Positions 23,745-34,100 of a stretch of DNA of 64,000 bases are shown here, in pieces. How positions within the stretch are numbered: the first letter of the stretch is position 1; every line of letters begins with the position of its first letter. The notes beneath the pieces were generated by a model. That model was not told the origin of the DNA. It saw only the letters and a list, made by a program, of their open reading frames with translations, and ran no database searches. Source of the stretch: Dromaius novaehollandiae (taxonomy: Eukaryota > Chordata > Aves > Casuariiformes > Dromaiidae); assembly GCF_036370855.1 (NCBI RefSeq), contig NC_088117.1:1178001-1242000 (forward strand). Reading direction: 5' to 3'. The position numbers and the translations under genes were made by a program.

Positions 23745-24420
23745 TTTATTGTCTTTACAGCAATGTTCTCTACGAATATAAGACTACAAAGGGTTCTCAT
23801 ACATACACAGCCTTTCCCAATATATACAAGTACAGTCTAACTTTAACAGCAAAATTGGAACATAGTATGACAGTATATGGCCTGTCCCATTTGGGTTTTA
23901 ACTTGGATTTTCATAAAAATACTTTAACTAAAACTTCATCCCCAGGCTGTGTATCAGGCACTTGTATTTCAGGTGGTGGGGACTGATACCACTGAGCATA
24001 TTTTTTAAGATTTTCAAACCTTTTTTGCATACTTAGATCACACTGGCTTAGTCGTTCATTTCCGTCTAACAGGCTGCTCTTAGCTGGAATAGAAGTCCCT
24101 CGTATAGCTAAAGGTCTCCCACAGAGAATTTCAGCTGGTGGTAGTCCTACGGGTTGTTCTGGAGCATTTCGTACGTCCCACAGAGCAAAGTTTAGGGCTT
24201 CTGGCCATTTTAGGCCACTGTGTGTGCATACCTTTGCGATTCTTTCGTCTAATGTCCTGTTCTTTTTGCAGCCACGTATATTCCTGCACTGGCCCAGACT
24301 TTCTGTACTTGCCTAGCTACCGCCTCTGCTCCCCCATGAGCTTTCTCGTGAAACCACCTAGCTGTAGGAACTGCATTTTGGGGAGAGGCAGAACTGGTTT
24401 TCCCCCTAATTGTCCATATT
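23745..24420 (-). pseudogene. pol: Class I ERV integrase C-terminal fragment, duplicate
   Basis: Repeats the sequence of about 22,655-23,510 with lower identity and some pieces missing. It includes the region that encodes the PEALNFALW-type end of the integrase in the arm copy. It is broken by the solo LTR at 24,421. Confidence 0.75.
24416..24420. repeat. Target-site duplication ATATT (left half)
   Basis: ATATT directly precedes the solo LTR and recurs at 25,183-25,187. With LTR plus one copy removed, the flanks join to tccatattccatcatc, as in the uninterrupted arm copy near 23,510-23,525. Confidence 0.9.
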
Positions 24421-25182
24421 TGTTAAAGAATAGCGAACTGAAACTGTCTAGAGGTAGCCGCTTAGCACAACTTATATAAAACTTGCTTAGCATGAGTAGC
24501 TAAATTTGCTGAAGCCTTAGGCCGCACTTAGATAAAATAATGAACTTTTACTTAGTCCAGTAAGAAAAGGGCCTCAGAGCTGGTTCAAGCTAGGAAGATA
24601 AGGAAGTTACAAGCAGTCTGCATTCCTGCGTCTCACACTCCGAAAGGGAGGGTGTCTGCAGGAATGCGTCTCACACTCCGAAAGGGAGGGCGTCAAGGCT
24701 TTGAAGTAAGACCAGTGCAGGGCATTAGGACCTTGAGGGACAAAGCCTTAGCTCACTGCTGGGGCAGTGTTAATTGTTATGATTTAGAATCACCTCCTCC
24801 TCAGGACCTTGAGACACAACAGTAAGACCCCACAAAAACAGAGGTACAACCGTCAGCAGAGACTGCAAAAAACAAAAATAAGGAGAAAAACAGCTTACCT
24901 CAGAATGATGATGAGACCCAATGAGGAGCAGGAGACCCCAGACCAAAAAATTACTATTGGTCTAACTACCATGTGAGGGGTGGGAAATGTAAGTTGAAAA
25001 AACTATAATTGCCCAGGATTTGTTTATGTTAGGATCCCTCTTCGGAGGCACCCAGCTCGAGCTGTAATTACTGCACACGCGTCATTAATATTTAATTTGT
25101 TTTGATTTGGCTCCAAAATTTTTCTGCGGGAACCTAGGGTCGAGCCCTGTTATGGTGGCCGACAAGCCTAATTTCCATAACA
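24421..25182 (+). repeat. Solo LTR inserted in the spacer ERV
   Basis: 762-base LTR in plus orientation, TGTTAAAG...CATAACA, opposite to the ERV it interrupts and flanked by ATATT on both sides. It is of the same family as the 538-base LTRs at 21,625-22,162 and 38,453-38,990, but longer. It contains two 26-base copies of a unit beginning tgcgtctcacactccg at 24,627 and 24,665. No internal retroviral sequence, so it results from LTR-LTR recombination. Confidence 0.92.
24627..24690 (+). repeat. Direct repeat inside the solo LTR
   Basis: Two identical 26-base units (24,627-24,652 and 24,665-24,690) with a 38-base period. A single related unit occurs at about 29,230-29,260 on the minus strand. 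Confidence 0.85.
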
Positions 25183-25321
25183 ATATTCCATCATCATCTT
25201 GTTCTACTTCCCTTTGTTCCCATTGTTTCTTCTCTTCCACGGAGCAGGCCTTCTCATACATGGTTCTGGGGTCTATGACATTTGGCCATTCACTTTGGTT
25301 CATCCTTGGAAGTGCCACCAC
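25085..25321 (-). pseudogene. pol: ERV pol fragment around RNase H-integrase junction
   Basis: 78-codon frame beginning MVALPRMNQSEWPNVIDP. Its start is homologous to 36,967-37,031 in the right arm. It continues into solo LTR sequence at 25,182, so the distal part of the frame is chimeric. Confidence 0.6.
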
Positions 25322-25668
25322 ACGGCCTCTCAGAGGTTCATGGGCTGCAGCCTTTGCAGCGGCGTCAGCTAAAGCATTTCCTTTACTGATTTCTGTAGTG
25401 TCTTTAGGATGGGCTGGGCAGTGTATTACAGCAATTTCTTTGGGCCTTTGGACTGCTTCCAGCCAATTACGTATTTCTTCTGCACTGGCTATTTTCTTTC
25501 CTGATCATGTAAAAAAAAAAAAAAAAAATCCTCGTTTTTTCCATAACATCCCAGTTGCCTCACATATCCCAAAGGCATATCGAGAGGCACTGTAGATGTC
25601 AACTTGCTTCCTTTTCCTAGGTGCCCTGCACGTGTCAAGGCTACTAGTTCTGCGCCTTGCACACTCAT

Positions 25669-26193
25669 TCATGTGGGAAGCAGTTCGGCCTCCATTACTC
25701 GTTTTTGGCTGACTACAGCACACCCAGTTTGACGTTGTCCATGTGGGTAGCAGGATGAGCTGTTTACAAATAGAACCAGATCCGGTTTTTGCAAAGGAAC
25801 ATCAGTTAAATGGGTTCTCGGCTTACTGGAAGTGTGCATTACCTGCTCACATTGGTGATGTTTTTCTCCATCATCAGGCAGAGGTATTAGAGTTGCTGGA
25901 TTCAGGGTATTGCATCTTTTTAGGACTACATTATCTGCCATGAGGAGGATCAGTTCGTATCTGTGTGCCCGTTGTGGCCATAATGCCTGGGTCGCATATC
26001 GTTTAATAGTATCTCCACTTTGTGCGGCACATGAACTGTGACAGGGTGCCCCAGAATGAGAGGGCGGCTTCTCTCTCCCTATTGCCGCTGTTGCTGCCAC
26101 CGATTTGGTGCAGGATGGCGCCCCTGCTGCAACCAAATCTAGCTGAGCAGAATATGCTACCGGTCTCTGGTGGGGTCCTACTTTTTGCCTCAT
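25669..26193 (-). pseudogene. pol: Class I ERV RNase H region
   Basis: 174-codon frame. It opens with a PVAYSAQLDLVAAG-like stretch (RT connection to RNase H) and later has a DLVLFVNSSSCY-type RNase H start, where the usual catalytic Asp appears as Asn in LFVNSS. The diverged homologue at 36,526-36,780 reads LFVDSSSCY. A fragment only. Confidence 0.75.
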
Positions 26194-26226
26194 TACTCTG
26201 CTGGCAATCCCCTTACGTTCATGTAC

Positions 26227-26559
26227 CTATAGATTGAAGGGCTTTGTATATTCTGGGAGCCCGAGAGCAGGCGCGGATGCCAAAGCTCCTTTCATAGTTC
26301 TAAAAGCTTGCTCTCTTTCGAGGCCCCACGCAATGGGTTCTACTTCTTCATTTCTAGTGGCCTCTGTCAGGGGTTTTGCTAATTCTCCCAACCCAGGAAC
26401 CCATGGTCTGCAACATCCCACAGCTCCAAGGAATCCTCCTAACTGTTTCTGTGTTACTGCACGGGGGAGTTTTATGATAGCATTTACTCTCTCTGGGTCT
26501 CTGGGAGTCGTTGCCCTTCTCTTAGAATGAACCCCAAGTACTCTACCTCTTTTTGACAC
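26227..26559 (-). pseudogene. pol: Class I ERV RT thumb/connection
   Basis: 110-codon frame with KQLGGFLGAVGCCRPWVP and the EREQAFRTMKGAL region, typical of gammaretrovirus-like RT thumb and connection. It follows the RT frame after a frame break. Confidence 0.8.
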
Positions 26560-26568
26560 AGCTGGAGT

Positions 26569-27042
26569 TTAGACGGAGATGCCCGGTGACCCTTTTTCTG
26601 TTAAAGTAGGACACAGATATGCAGAGTCCATTATACAGGTATCCTCATCCTTACTCGCTATCAGTAAACCATCTACATATTGCCTGAGAGTTGACCCACC
26701 CGGTAATTCTACATCTTTTAAATCATTCCTTAACACTTGTGAGGAAAGGGTGGGAGAGCCAGTGAACCCTTGTGGGAGGTGTGTCCACGTCCGCTGTTGC
26801 CCTTTCCATGTAAAGGCGAACAAGGGTTGACTACTTTCCTCAAGCGGGATCCTAAAGAAAGCAGCAGTTAGGTCAATTACAGGGAAACATTTTGCCCAAC
26901 GTGGCATTTGTAAAAGCACTGTGGAAGGATCAGGCACTACTGGGGGAGGGGTCACCACACGTTGATCGATTGCTCGCAAATCTTGGACAAACTGGTATTC
27001 TGGATCGCCATCAGAATCCCGCCTGTGCTTTTTAACTGGCAC
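26569..27042 (-). pseudogene. pol: Class I ERV reverse transcriptase palm
   Basis: 157-codon frame with QFVQDLRAID, CFPVIDLTAAFFRIPL, HLPQGFTGSP and LRQYVDGLLIA. The active-site box reads YVDG instead of YVDD, so a catalytic aspartate is lost. Confidence 0.88.
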
Positions 27043-27511
27043 AATCGGAGTGTTGTATGGGGATTCACAGACCCTAAGGAGACCCAGTTTTACATCGTGA
27101 TCCGTTTGCTTTCAGATACTCTTCTTGGCTTCTTTGGGGGTAGGGTATCGTTTAACCGTGGCAGGCAATCCCCCCTTTGCTTTTATCGAGACTCAGCTAG
27201 CTGATTTCAACAGTCCACCATCCATTCCTCAAGAGCTCCATAACTTCCCAGGAACTGATTCTAAACCTATGGGAATTTGCAGATTAGTTGTCTCTGGCTC
27301 TGGTGTCTCAGCCACAACACATGAGCCCATTAGTACTAATTTTATCCCTCCCGGCTGTATATTTTATCCCTCCTGGCTGTAAGCAGATCTGAGTATCCAA
27401 GGCTTGCGGGAGATCTCTCCCTAAAAGGCAAGAGGGTGAATCTGTGGAAATCATGAAATGTCCCCACACTCCTTTACCTCCAACAGTGAGCAATGAGGGC
27501 TTAGTTAACGC

Positions 27512-27712
27512 TCATTTGCCTTTTCCCATCTCTCCTTGTACTATTATTTCATCTGACGATTTGCATCCTTTAGGCTCAAAACTCAAAAGGGAAAGAGTAG
27601 CTCCGGTATCCACTAGATAGGGCACTTCTAGACCTTCTAGACTTGCCACTATCTGCCCCCTGACATCCAAATCTATATCCCAGGAATTTACCCCAATTTC
27701 CACAGGATTCAC
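27512..27712 (-). pseudogene. pro: Class I ERV aspartic protease
   Basis: 66-codon frame with the protease active-site motif YLVDTGATLSLL, upstream of RT in the expected order. The frame stops before the flap region. Confidence 0.8.
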
Positions 27713-28284
27713 TGTTCACTCCTGATGATCAAAGGCTCCCTGCGGCGGCCATCCTTCTGCCGGGTTACCCTCCTTAGTCACCAACGGCCAATCCTCCTGA
27801 CATACTTGGATCAACCCTTTTTTCCTTTGATTCTTACTACCATCAGTCTTACTCCAGTTTTGCAAAATTTCAGCCAAGGGCCACCCCTTCTCTAGGCCAG
27901 AATTATTTCCCACATTGAGTTCCTGAAAAGTGCATCCTATGGTGATCAGATATGCCTTTTTTTTCTTTTTCTTTCCTCTCCCCCCCACAATACCTGCCTG
28001 CAGCTGCTGTGATCACACTTTCTCTCTCTCTCTCGGAACCGCACTCACACCACCCGAGGCTTTGACTGCTAGGACTGCAGTCCCGTCGCAGTGGGCAGCT
28101 TTAGCAGCCGACGGGTGCCCCCTTCGCTTCCCAGGTTATACGCACTCACACACTCACAGGACTGTTCACACTCACACCAGTCACAGCGACTCCAGATTTC
28201 TGTCTCTACAGTCTGGCGGTGCGCCTTACGCTGACCCGGCTGCGCACTCCCCGTTCCGGCCGGATCGAGACGGGACTCGAATCC

Positions 28285-28335
28285 ACTCAAGGAAGCGGCA
28301 GTTAGGTCAATTACAGGGAAACATTTGGCCAATGT
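28285..28335 (-). pseudogene. Displaced scrap of ERV RT
   Basis: About 45 bases repeat the CFPVIDLTAA-coding segment found at about 26,850-26,895, joined upstream to LTR sequence and downstream to a GC-rich leader-like piece. This points to a rearranged or recombinant provirus end. Confidence 0.65.
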
Positions 28336-28339
28336 GGTT

Positions 28340-28470
28340 CATCACGTTATCTGCGTTATCGGCCTAAGATTTCAGCAAATTCAGCTACTCATGCTAAGCA
28401 AGGTTTATGTAAGTTGTGTTAAGTGGTTTACTCTAGACACCTTTGGTTCAATATTCTTTAACTACAGCAC
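28340..28470 (-). repeat. LTR fragment, class I ERV family
   Basis: Minus-strand match to the start of the 38,453-38,990 LTR (ttaaagaatattgaac, then the tagcacaacttat and gcttagcatgagtagc blocks). Truncated at both ends. Confidence 0.75.
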
Positions 28471-28799
28471 AAAGAGGAGTGTTTCGCCTGCACCAGCGTT
28501 TGCCAAAGAGCAGAAATTCCTTAACATTGGTGACCAGGAAGCGTTTGCATTCCTTCTTCAGGTTACTGATAGGAAAAGAGCAAGCTTGACTTTACTGCCT
28601 GCCATTACTCCTTTAAAGCATTACAATCCCGGGTGTTCATACGGTTTGGGAATGGGCATCAACATAAAGAGGGGAGGCTGGCAAGACACACAAGCCATGC
28701 TCACAAAGCCCAGCCTCCGGGGCCAGGATACATGTGAGGGCGTCAGCACCTCCTCCTTGCTGAGAGAGAGAGCACCCAAAGCCACCAGGAGTGTTGTCC

Positions 28800-29445
28800 A
28801 AAACGCGGATTCGTTGCCCGGTGTGCAATAAGCCAATAATTACACACTCAGCAGAGACATTGGCTTATTTAGCTCAGAGCTGCGCAAGCCTGGGTGCTCG
28901 GTGGTTTCCCACAAATGAAGCACCCGCCTCCAGCTTTTCAAGTAGCATCAAGACAAACACATTGGCAGGTTTGCAACTTTCCCTTTTGCACTGGTTGGTC
29001 AGGGATTTCTTCATTGCCCGGGTCCCGCCCCTGTCTCTCAAGGTCCTGAGGAGGAGATGGTCATTCCAGCAACTGACACTGCCCCAGCAGGGACAGCAGG
29101 TGTTATCTCCCAAGGTCCTGACGAGGAGGAGATAGTCCAGACCTCCTAATGAACACTGCTCCCGCAGTGAGAGGAGGCTTTGTCTCCCAGGCTCCTGGCG
29201 CCCAAGCAGGCCTTATTTCAAAGCCTTGACATCCTCCCTTTCGGAGTGTGAAGCGCAGGAATGCAACCTGCTTGTAACTCCCTCATTTTTCCAGCCTCCA
29301 CCAGCTCCGGGGCCCTTTCTCACTGGACTAGGAGTGCGGCCTAAGGCTCCAGCAAATTCAGCTAGTCATGCTAAGCAAGTTTTATACAAGTTGTGCGAAG
29401 CGGCTACCTCTAGACAGCTTGAGTTCAATAATTGACAGTCCAGGT
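28800..29445 (-). repeat. Related but rearranged LTR
   Basis: Its 5' end on the minus strand lies near 29,445 (tgtcaattattgaactc), with the same tctagaggtagc and gcttagcatgac blocks as the other LTRs, followed by the csctttcggagtgtg unit and a variable middle. A 95-base part (28,905-29,000) recurs at 29,668-29,760. Confidence 0.65.
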
Positions 29446-29454
29446 CCCAAGGTC

Positions 29455-29990
29455 TTCAGTTAGGGATACGTGCACCTCCAGTTCTTTTGCCAAATTGGCA
29501 ATACGTACCTAGAAATAAAACATTTTGATTTAATGTTTCTTTTAGGGCTTTAGCAGTTCTAGGATGCCCTTGATTAAAGAATGCTTCTTTTCAGAAAATA
29601 GAAGTTATCCTAAACTACCTAGTTTGAACATTCTTTCTGAGCTTCCCAGGGTTGTCTTGTAACAGTTTCCCACAAATCAAGCACACTCCCCCGCCTTTTC
29701 AAGTAGCATTTTTACAAACACATTGCAAGGTTTGCAACTTTCCCTTTTACACTGATTGGAGAGTAATGTACAGACAATTATACTACTGCTTACACACCAA
29801 TTTACTACTACACATGCTCGGGGAGGGGTCTTCACCCGGGCGTGGGGCTTTTTGACCTGTGGGAGTGATTTTTTGTGTTTTATGGAGGACAGTTCAGTTA
29901 GGGATAGATGCACCTCCAATTCTTTTGCCAAACTGGCAACACGTATGGAGAAATACAGCATTTTGATGTAGTGTTTCTTTAGGGCTTTAG
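29455..29990. repeat. Paired ERV-derived pieces upstream of the CpG island
   Basis: Positions 29,455-29,555 and 29,890-29,990 are similar, and both encode an LAKELEVHxSLTE-type peptide on the minus strand. Positions 29,668-29,760 repeat 28,905-29,000. Probably decayed retroviral sequence; the coding region of origin is not identified. Confidence 0.5.
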
Positions 29991-31150
29991 CAGGCAGAGT
30001 CCCAGCGGGGCGGGGGAGGAGAGCTGGGGCACAGGCTTGGCCCTGGAGCCCCCCCGCCTGTCAGCAGCTGCCCCCGGGCCAGCTCCAGAAGCGCAGAGCT
30101 GGCGCCGGCGCTGGGGCAGAGCGGCGGCAGCGGGGCGCGAAGGAGAGCAGCGAGCGAGGCCGGAGCAGGCGCTGGCGCGGAGCTGCCGAGCAGCGAGGCG
30201 AGCGCAGGGGCGCGAGCGTGTGGGCAGAGAGCCGGGCTGCCCCCGAGGGGCTCCTCGAGGGCGGCAGCAGCACCCCCGGCCGCCAGCATGCCCGGGCTGC
30301 CCGCACAGGGCGGCGCCGGCGCCGGCGCGCGGAGGGAGCGCGGGCCGCGGCGGGGGTGCGCGGCCCCCTGCGCCTCCCGCGCGGAGGGCGCCCCTGAGCT
30401 CACAGAGGGGCCCCGCGCTGCGCCGCGCCGCGCCCTGAGCTCACAGAGGGGCCCCGCGCTGCGCTGCGCTGCGTCGTGCTGCGCGGTGTTGCGCTGCGCT
30501 GCGCTGCGCTGCGCTGCGGTGCAGTGCGGGGCTCTGCGCTGCGTCGTGCTGCGGGGCGGTGCAGGGCGGGGTGCTGCAGGGCGGGGTTTTGCGCGGGGCT
30601 GTGCCGCGCCGCGCCCCGCAGACGCCGCTCCGCGCGCGCGTTGCTCGAGGGCGCCGGCGGGGGGCGGCTGCTGGCGCCGGGCAGCATGGTGCGAGCGCGG
30701 GGGGCGTCCGGCGCCGGGCGGCGCCTGCTGCTGCTGCTCGGGCTCCTGGCGGCGCTGCGTGCCCGGGACAGCCGGGCTGCTCCGCGGGCAGCGCCGGGCC
30801 CAGGTAGGGCGGGCGGGCGGGCGGCGCCGGAGGCGGAGGCGGAGGCGGAGGCGGCGCGGCAGGCTGGGGGCGGCGGGGCCGGCTGGCGAGCGGCCGGGGC
30901 GGCGGGAGGCGGCGTCGGGGGCCGGGAGCGGCTGGGCGAGGCTCGTGGGGCCGCGGGGAGGGGGGTGCGCTGGGGGGCGGCGGGGGCCGGGGGCGAGAGC
31001 TGTGCCTGGAGCGGCGCCTGGCGCTGGCTGACGGGAGCTGTTGTCCCCGCGGGCGGTTGCAGCGGTGCCCGGCGGCGATGGCGATCCAGCTGCGTGGCCG
31101 GACGCCGGCGCCGAGCCTCGCGGACAGGCTGGAGGTGAGTCCTCGGGGGA
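29990..31150 (+). promoter_or_regulatory. CpG island / promoter of the spacer gene
   Basis: Abrupt change at about 29,995 from AT-rich ERV DNA to extremely GC- and CpG-rich DNA lasting through exon 2. GGGCGGG Sp1-type boxes occur around 30,560-30,600, just upstream of the predicted start codon at 30,686. No TATA box. Long open frames on both strands here are a composition effect. Confidence 0.75.
30392..30580. repeat. 41-bp duplication and GCGCT simple repeat in the promoter
   Basis: ctgagctcacagaggggccc occurs at 30,394 and 30,435 (41-base period). It runs into imperfect gcgct/gctgc pentamers to about 30,530. A GGAGGC-type hexamer run lies at about 30,826-30,860 in intron 1. Confidence 0.8.
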
Positions 31151-34100
31151 CCTGAGCTTCCCTGGCAAGAGCAGAAGCGTGCCTTTCCTGGCGCCGCTTT
31201 GGCCTGGCGCTGGCCGGGGAGCTCTCGTGCCCCCGCAGCGCGAATGCTGCTTCGTGTCCTCCGGTGCTGAGGGTTGCCCCTTTGCAGAGCGCTGGCTTCC
31301 TTGGTGGAGGTTAGAGAGCTCCGCGGAAGAAGGGGCCGAGGGGCCGCGTGTTTGTTTGTCTTGGGGGTGCTTGGGGGCTGTCTGTGGCAATACATGATGA
31401 GAACTGCTCCCATCGGTGGTTGCTTACAGATGTGGCTGAAGCTGAGGATTATCCAGCTTCTCAGCTGCATCCCGTTGCCGAGCCTCCAGGTCTTCCCAGG
31501 GGTACGTAGTCAGTTTTTACTTCCCTGAAAGAACAAGAACTTTCCTTGTGCTATTTTGCTCCCATGAAATTGTGCTTCATACTTCCTCTGGGGTCCACGG
31601 GCTTTACAGCCGCAGGGGAGTCCCAGGGGTAAGTTGTGAGCATTTCTTTCCTTTGAGAGCTGCCAGGCAAAAGGTCCTCTCTGCCCCTCCACAGCTTTGG
31701 GACTATTGACCTACATATATGTCCCATGTGATGACGTGACCCCCCTTCCATTCATTACAACTGCTTTGTGAAGAAGTTGGTAGCAGCTTGTAAGGAAAAC
31801 TTGCCACCTCTGTGTTGGGTTTCTGCTCTGCCTGTAGGCTTTGGTGATCCAGCATTTTGGCTGTTTCCTCTTCCTGACCCTCAGGAGGATCCCCAGGGTA
31901 AGTACTGAATATGTATTTGCTTCGTAGAAGAAGCTTTTACGTTTCCAGCTTTTCCTGGTGGTGAGTGTAACTGAATAAGTCGTTGGCTGATGCTCAGAGG
32001 CACAGAAGAGCAGAGTGGGACTCGGGAGGCCTTGAGAGATGTGCCCCGGGGTGCTTTGCCTTGCAAAGTCTTTGTGCTGCTTCCAAAGCCTGCTGCAAAG
32101 CCAGTGGGCTTGCTGGGGTTGAGTTTACAGCTTGTGTGAACTCCGGGGTGTGCTTTCCCGCAGCAGCTCTGTGCCTGCTTAGATTTATGGCCGTACGGTG
32201 CCACTGCAGACACCCGCTAAGCGTTTGCAAGGTGCACATGAGCAGAAGTATGGTGTAATTGTATGTTCCCCGTCATTCACCACCCTTCAAATCCGAAGTT
32301 GTCTATGGAAATACATGATGAGAACTGCTCCCATCTGTGTTTGGTTACAGATGTGGCTGTAGTTGAGGGTTCTCCAGTTTCTCAGCTGCATCCCGTTCTT
32401 GAGCCTGCAGATCTTCCCAGGGGTATGTAATCAATTTTTATGTCCCTGGAAGAATAAGAACTTCCTATGTACTATTTTGTTCCTGTGAACTTGTACTTCC
32501 TACTTCCTCTGCAGGTGGTTCAAGCGCTTCTGTGGAAGTATGTTGCAGCCCATAATGAAAACTTGTCTTGTCTGTGTTTGCTTACAGGCCTTCCTGCAGG
32601 CAGGGGCCTTCCAGCTTCTCAGCTGGATCCCACTTCTGAGCCTCAGGAGCATGCCAGGAGTAAGTGGTGGAGATGTATTCCCTTCCTGGGAGGAGCCTGT
32701 GGTTTCAGAGTTGTGTTCGTGGGCCGTGTAGCTTCAGTCCTTGGCCGAGGCTCATGCCTGCAAAAGAGCAGAGCGGGCTTTGGGAGGGCTTCAGAGATCT
32801 GCGGTGGGTGCTTTGCCTGGCTGCTCCAGCCTTGTGCTTTTCCAGTGCCTACAGCAAAGCCAGCAGGCTTGTTGGGGTTGAGCTTAGAGCTCAGGTGAAC
32901 TCCAGGGCATCCTTTCCCAGCATGCTTGGATTTGTAGCCACGTGGTGCCTGTGCAGGCACCCGATAAGTGTTTGCCAAAGACTCAGGAGCGGAAGGGCAA
33001 GACGAGTGCCTTGCTGTAATGAGACATTCCATGCTCATTCGCTACCATTCAAATCTGAAGCAGCATATGGAAAGAGGTAACGAGAGCTCTGCTCGTCCCT
33101 TTGGTTGCAGATGTGGCCGCAGGAGATGGCTATGCAGCCTCTCGTCTGGATGGCCAGGCAGAGTCTGTGGGGAATCGTACAGGTGAGTCGTGACTCTTTG
33201 CCTACTCTTTTGGGTTATTTGAAAGAAGCAGCATTTACTTGTGCAGATGTTGTTCATGTGCAATTTAACTTAATACTTTCTGTTTAGGTCCTCGGCAGAG
33301 GAAGTACAAGGCCCAGAGAGGAAAGTCCTCTGACAAATATGCTAAACTCCTTCAGGACATCTTGAAGAAGTTGCAGAGAGCAGCTGGTGGGTAGATTTCA
33401 CTCTGTGTTAAGGAAGATCATTGTAAACGTGAGGTTTTAGAAACAGCTATGGATAAGCTGTGGCTTACGCAGGAGAAAGGGATGGATCAGAGCCTCGCCG
33501 CAGTGACGCACCACGTCACACCTTGCAGGCATTGGCAAGCCGCAGAGCTTGTTGAGGGTCTCTTCTACAAGCGTGTTCTTCGCCGCGTTTGTTAATGTTA
33601 AGGTGCTAGAGTGTGGGAAGTGTCCTAAAGCAAGGCGGGAGCGGCTTTCTGAAGATGACCTTTGTCTCTGGTGTGTGGAGATGCTTGCAATTAGTCTCTG
33701 GGGAATCCCAGAGGTGAGGCGTGACTCTTGGTTTACTGTGAGAGGCGCCGTGTGCCTAGCCAAAGGTCAGGCAGGCCCCTCGGCCGCTGTGCGAATCTAG
33801 ACCTACCCAGGGCATGGCAACATCCCTTTCAGTGCACTGGAGTTCCTTTACAAACACGTGTATTGCCCCAGGTATTCTACCCTTTTCTCCTCCGTGTGTA
33901 ATTACAGATGTCCCTCAAGTCACTGAAGCTTCTGCAGCTTCTCAGGGGCTGGAGCCTCTGCTCGAGCCTCAGGGAGATCTCAGGGGTAAGTAGTCTGTCT
34001 TCCTTTCCTTTTGAGTCTTCTATTAGTATTTTCTCTTTTTTCCTCTTTTATTGCCCTCCTGGGGAATCCAAGGTGCCCAGCACACATGCCCTCCCTGAAG

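Larger units (their letters stand above)
23724..28335 (-). mobile_element. Second, diverged class I ERV copy in the spacer
   Basis: A second copy of the same class I ERV family lies in tandem with the arm copy. In minus-strand order it has a short displaced RT scrap, a leader-like GC-rich part (27,990-28,285), protease, RT, RT connection, RNase H, integrase N-terminus, a solo LTR insertion, and an integrase/3' pol fragment reaching 23,724. Positions 25,188-25,388 are homologous to 23,519-23,723, and about 23,745-24,420 overlaps 22,655-23,510 with substitutions and small indels. All frames are interrupted. Confidence 0.82.

Noticed and set aside
29987-31390. 467-codon minus-strand frame and several long plus-strand frames in the GC-rich region
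   Set aside because: They are Ala/Arg/Pro/Gly-rich and open in several frames at once, as expected where stop codons are rare in CpG-island DNA. The splice-consistent plus-strand model explains the region better.
31610-31628. 19-base AG/GT segment between repeat exons
   Set aside because: Its length would shift the frame from phase 1 to phase 2; all neighbouring exons are phase 1-1. Better seen as a decayed exon.
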